From the NCBI GenBank assembly GCA_902782885.1, contig CACZOW010000008.1, forward strand, positions 1 through 7,205: a stretch of 7,205 nt of DNA, given 5' to 3'. Both the position numbers and the translations under genes were made by a program. Of this stretch, positions 5,097 to 7,205 are shown piece by piece. How positions within the stretch are numbered: position 1 is the first letter of the stretch; each line of letters begins with the position of its first letter. The DNA comes from an uncultured Ruminococcus sp. (GTDB taxonomy: Bacteria > Bacillota > Clostridia > UBA1212 > UBA1255). The notes under the pieces were generated by a model that saw only the letters and a program-made list of their open reading frames with translations, searched no databases and was not told the DNA's origin.

Positions 5097-6932
5097 TCAG
5101 ATGCTGTCGCGGCGCGCGCGGTCTTTCGCCCGGAGCTCTGTGTCCAGGATCTTTTTGCGCAGCCGGATACTCTTGGGAGTGACCTCCACCAGTTCGTCGT
5201 CGGAAATGAAATCCAGCGCCTGTTCCAGGCTCAGGATGACGGGCGGCGTGAGCTTGAGCGCTTCGTCGGAGCCGGAGGCGCGGATGTTGGTCAGGTGCTT
5301 CTTCTTGCAGACGTTGATCACCAGATCGTCGCCGCGGGCGCTCTCGCCCACGATCATGCCTTCGTACACCTTTTCGCCGGGGCCGATGAACAGCACGCCG
5401 CGTTCCTGCGCGTTAAACAGGCCGTATGGGACGGCTTCGCCCTGCTCCCAGGCTACCATTGACCCGTGAGTGCGGGAGCTGATATCGCCTTTGTACGGCT
5501 CGTAGCCGTCAAAAATGCTGTTCATTATGCCGTTGCCCCGGGTGTCCGTTAGGAACTCGCCGCGGTAGCCGATCAGGCCGCGGGCGGGGATGCGGAATTC
5601 GAGGCGGGTGAAGTTGTCCGAGGCGGGACGCATGTTGACCATTTCGCCCTTGCGGGTGCCCAGCTTCTCAATGACGGTGCCCACGAACTCTTCGGGGACG
5701 TCAACGGTGAGATACTCGATAGGCTCGCACAGCTGCCCGTTGATCTCTTTGTAGATGACTTTCGGGCGCGATACCTGGAATTCGTAGCCCTGGCGGCGCA
5801 TGGTCTCGATCAATACGGAGAGGTGCAGTTCGCCGCGGCCCGAAACTTTCAGCGTGTCGGGGGATTCGGTGTCTTCCACGCGCATGCTGACGTTGGTCTC
5901 CACCTCTTTGTAGAGGCGGTCGCGGATGTGGCGGGAAGTGACGAAGGTGCCTTCGCGGCCGGCGAAGGGGCTGTTGTTCACCAGGAAGTTCATGGACAGG
6001 GTGGGTTCGTCGATGTTGACGAAATGTATGGGGTCAACATTGTCCGGATCGCACACTGTGTCACCGATGTTGAACTCCGTGAGCCCCGCCAGCAGGATGA
6101 TATCGCCCGCCATGGCGCTGTCCGTTTCCACCTTCTTGAGGCCGTCGAATTTGTAAATGTACGTGATCTTCGCGGTCTTGCGGAAGCCGGCTTCGTTGCA
6201 CACCAGCACGGTCTGGCCGGACTGGATGCGGCCCTGCTCGATGCGGGCAACCGCCGTTCTGCCTACGTACTCGTCCACGCCGATGTTGGATATCAGCATG
6301 CGCAGCGGGGCGTCAACGTCGGCGTCCGGCGCCGGAATATAATTTATTATAGCGTCAAACAGCGGCTTGAGGTCTTTTTTGTCGCCGCCGTCGGGCTCGG
6401 TGGAAGCGTAGCCGTCGCGGGAGGAGGCGTAGATGACGGGGAAGTCCAGCAGACTGTCGTCGGCGCCCAGATCCATGAACAGTTCCAGCACTTCGTCCAG
6501 CACTTCCAGCGGGCGCGCGCCGTCGCGGTCGATCTTATTGATCACCACGATGGGTTTGAGCTTCATTGCCAGCGCTTTGGACAGCACGAAGCGGGTCTGC
6601 GGCATTGCCCCTTCGAAGGCGTCGACCAGCAACAGCACGCCGTCGACCATTCCCAGCACGCGCTCGACTTCACCGCCGAAATCCGCGTGTCCGGGGGTGT
6701 CAACGACGTTGATGGTATATTTTCCGTACTTCAGCGAGGTGTTTTTGGACAATATCGTAATGCCGCGCTCCCGCTCCAGGTCGTTGGAGTCCATGACGCG
6801 CTCCTGCACGGTCTCGTTGGAACGGAACGTGCCGCTCTGGCGCAAAAGGCCGTCCACCAGCGTGGTCTTGCCGTGGTCAACGTGCGCTATTATCGCGATA
6901 TTTCTCAAGTCTTCTCTTTTTTTGTCGCTCAT
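5097..6932 (-). CDS. typA: Ribosome-associated translational GTPase TypA/BipA
   Basis: From the ATG at 6930-6932 this is a 611-residue protein, normal for BipA. It is an EF-G-like GTPase that binds the 70S ribosome and assists large-subunit assembly under stress. G1 is AHVDHGKTT (16-24), switch I RERGITI (54-60), G3 DTPGHADF (78-85) and G4 NKID (132-135). The C-terminal half carries BipA blocks FLVNNSPFAGREG, SGRGELHLSVLIE, the RPKVIYKE block, ARGLIGYRGEFLTDTRGNG, the MVAWEQGEAVPYGLFNAQERG region and KKHLTNIRASGSDE. An in-frame ATG at 7041-7043 would add 37 mostly Arg/Ala/Pro residues with no family match and no ribosome site. The chosen start has AAGGAAG at 6948-6942, nine bases away. It is the first gene of the presumed typA-mltG-trmR-trhP unit. 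No missing motif or frameshift is seen. Confidence 0.96.
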   Translation of the reverse strand: MSDKKREDLRNIAIIAHVDHGKTTLVDGLLRQSGTFRSNETVQERVMDSNDLERERGITILSKNTSLKYGKYTINVVDTPGHADFGGEVERVLGMVDGVLLLVDAFEGAMPQTRFVLSKALAMKLKPIVVINKIDRDGARPLEVLDEVLELFMDLGADDSLLDFPVIYASSRDGYASTEPDGGDKKDLKPLFDAIINYIPAPDADVDAPLRMLISNIGVDEYVGRTAVARIEQGRIQSGQTVLVCNEAGFRKTAKITYIYKFDGLKKVETDSAMAGDIILLAGLTEFNIGDTVCDPDNVDPIHFVNIDEPTLSMNFLVNNSPFAGREGTFVTSRHIRDRLYKEVETNVSMRVEDTESPDTLKVSGRGELHLSVLIETMRRQGYEFQVSRPKVIYKEINGQLCEPIEYLTVDVPEEFVGTVIEKLGTRKGEMVNMRPASDNFTRLEFRIPARGLIGYRGEFLTDTRGNGIMNSIFDGYEPYKGDISSRTHGSMVAWEQGEAVPYGLFNAQERGVLFIGPGEKVYEGMIVGESARGDDLVINVCKKKHLTNIRASGSDEALKLTPPVILSLEQALDFISDDELVEVTPKSIRLRKKILDTELRAKDRARRDSI

Positions 6933-7072
6933 ACAGTATGGCTTCCTTGGTCTTGTGTAGATTGTACGGGGTGCGATGCGTGCGGCGGCGGTGCTTGCGG
7001 GCCGCTGTGCGCGGCGCCGGGCAACGCCCGAGTCCGCAGGCACGGTCTGCTGTGCGCGGCATACCCCGACAT
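6933..7072 (-). other. GC-rich structured leader of typA with 12-base direct repeat
   Basis: Between the presumed transcription start and typA lies about 140 bases with no supported gene. It contains the exact direct repeat GCTGTGCGCGGC (plus strand, 7004-7015 and 7049-7060), a hairpin CGGGC-AAC-GCCCG (7018-7030), and a bulged hairpin CCGC-GCAC/GTGC-GCGG (7034-7059) that uses the second repeat copy. It matches no riboswitch consensus that I recognise. BipA is stress- and cold-related in known bacteria, so a structured leader is conceivable, but GC-rich sequence folds readily by chance. Confidence 0.35.
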
Positions 7073-7078
7073 CTTATT

Positions 7079-7107
7079 ATATTACACTATTTCTGCGCGG
7101 TTGTCAA
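7079..7107 (-). promoter_or_regulatory. typA: Candidate promoter of typA
   Basis: On the minus strand a perfect TTGACA (7107-7102) is followed after exactly 17 bases by TAATAT (7084-7079). An overlapping TATAAT lies three bases further downstream. The pair falls in the only A/T-rich patch upstream of typA. Caution: it overlaps the last codons and stop of a possible upstream reading frame, where TTGAC is also part of the codons for Phe-Asp. Confidence 0.5.
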
Positions 7108-7205
7108 AGTAGATCAGCTCCGCGACGGCGCCGGCGATGATGGCAATAAGCGAAAACCATTGACCGTGGCGCCGTAAGTGACTTTTGGCGGAAAATGAGG
7201 TACAA
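7082..7205 (-). CDS. Possible C-terminal end of an unidentified membrane protein
   Basis: An open frame of 40 codons enters from the right edge and ends with TAA at 7082-7084. It contains no start codon, so if real it is the tail of a longer gene. The last residues include the hydrophobic WFSLIAIIAGAVAELIYF followed by DNRAEIV, plausible for a final membrane helix, and its later codons favour G or C in third position as the other genes here do. The first dozen codons are less typical. I do not recognise the family. It could equally be a chance open frame. Confidence 0.35.
   Translation of the reverse strand, partial: CTSFSAKSHLRRHGQWFSLIAIIAGAVAELIYFDNRAEIV

Noticed and set aside
4102..5469. 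Long plus-strand open frame (455 residues) across mltG and the end of typA
   Set aside because: It spans the reverse of two real genes and their gap; no family motif, no ribosome site and no promoter support it.
6933..7043. N-terminal extension of TypA starting at 7043
   Set aside because: The added 37 residues are Arg/Ala/Pro-rich without family match, and no ribosome site precedes the ATG; the start at 6932 has one and gives the normal length.
5823..7112. Long plus-strand open frame (429 residues) opposite typA
   Set aside because: It is antisense to the well-supported BipA gene, has no recognisable domain and a His/Val/Gln-rich composition typical of the reverse of a GC-rich gene.

Overview
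The window is a GC-rich stretch in which every gene I can support lies on the minus strand, so it should be read from right to left. The gene set points to an obligate anaerobe of the Firmicutes (Clostridia-like). The evidence is a rubredoxin, a reverse-domain rubrerythrin, and the block mltG - O-methyltransferase - U32 protein, which matches the yrrL-yrrM-yrrN/yrrO order I recall from Bacillus subtilis. The lineage call is inference from gene content and order; I cannot name a genus.

Right part (7205 to 1495): the tail of a possible upstream gene ends at 7082. A promoter-like TTGACA/TAATAT pair overlaps that tail, followed by a GC-rich leader of about 140 bases with hairpins and an exact 12-base direct repeat. 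Then come typA (ribosome-associated GTPase BipA), mltG (endolytic murein transglycosylase), trmR (tRNA 5-hydroxyuridine methyltransferase) and a U32 protein of the trhP type. The last three are tightly packed (1-base and 17-26-base overlaps). TrhP-type enzymes make 5-hydroxyuridine at tRNA wobble position 34 and TrmR methylates it, so the two last genes form one pathway.

Left part (1494 to 1): a promoter with a TTATA-3-TATAA palindrome drives a peroxide-defence group: reverse rubrerythrin, a zinc-ribbon/DUF898 membrane protein, and a rubredoxin cut by the window edge. Rubredoxins commonly donate electrons to rubrerythrins, so the grouping makes functional sense.

Three non-coding points stand out. 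(1) The gap before the rubredoxin holds four alternately complementary arms, the last followed by a T-tract that touches the rubredoxin ribosome site: the layout of a transcription attenuator. (2) A short palindromic repeat (core GGGTCTGTCCCC) occurs once in the typA-mltG gap beside the mltG ribosome site and once inside the U32 gene. There it appears to have added about 24 residues in frame between two presumed iron-sulfur cysteines. (3) The word TTGAC, especially ATTGACC, is strikingly frequent in both genes and gaps. No transposase, CRISPR array, tRNA or rRNA gene was seen, and no gene-free stretch exceeds 300 bases.
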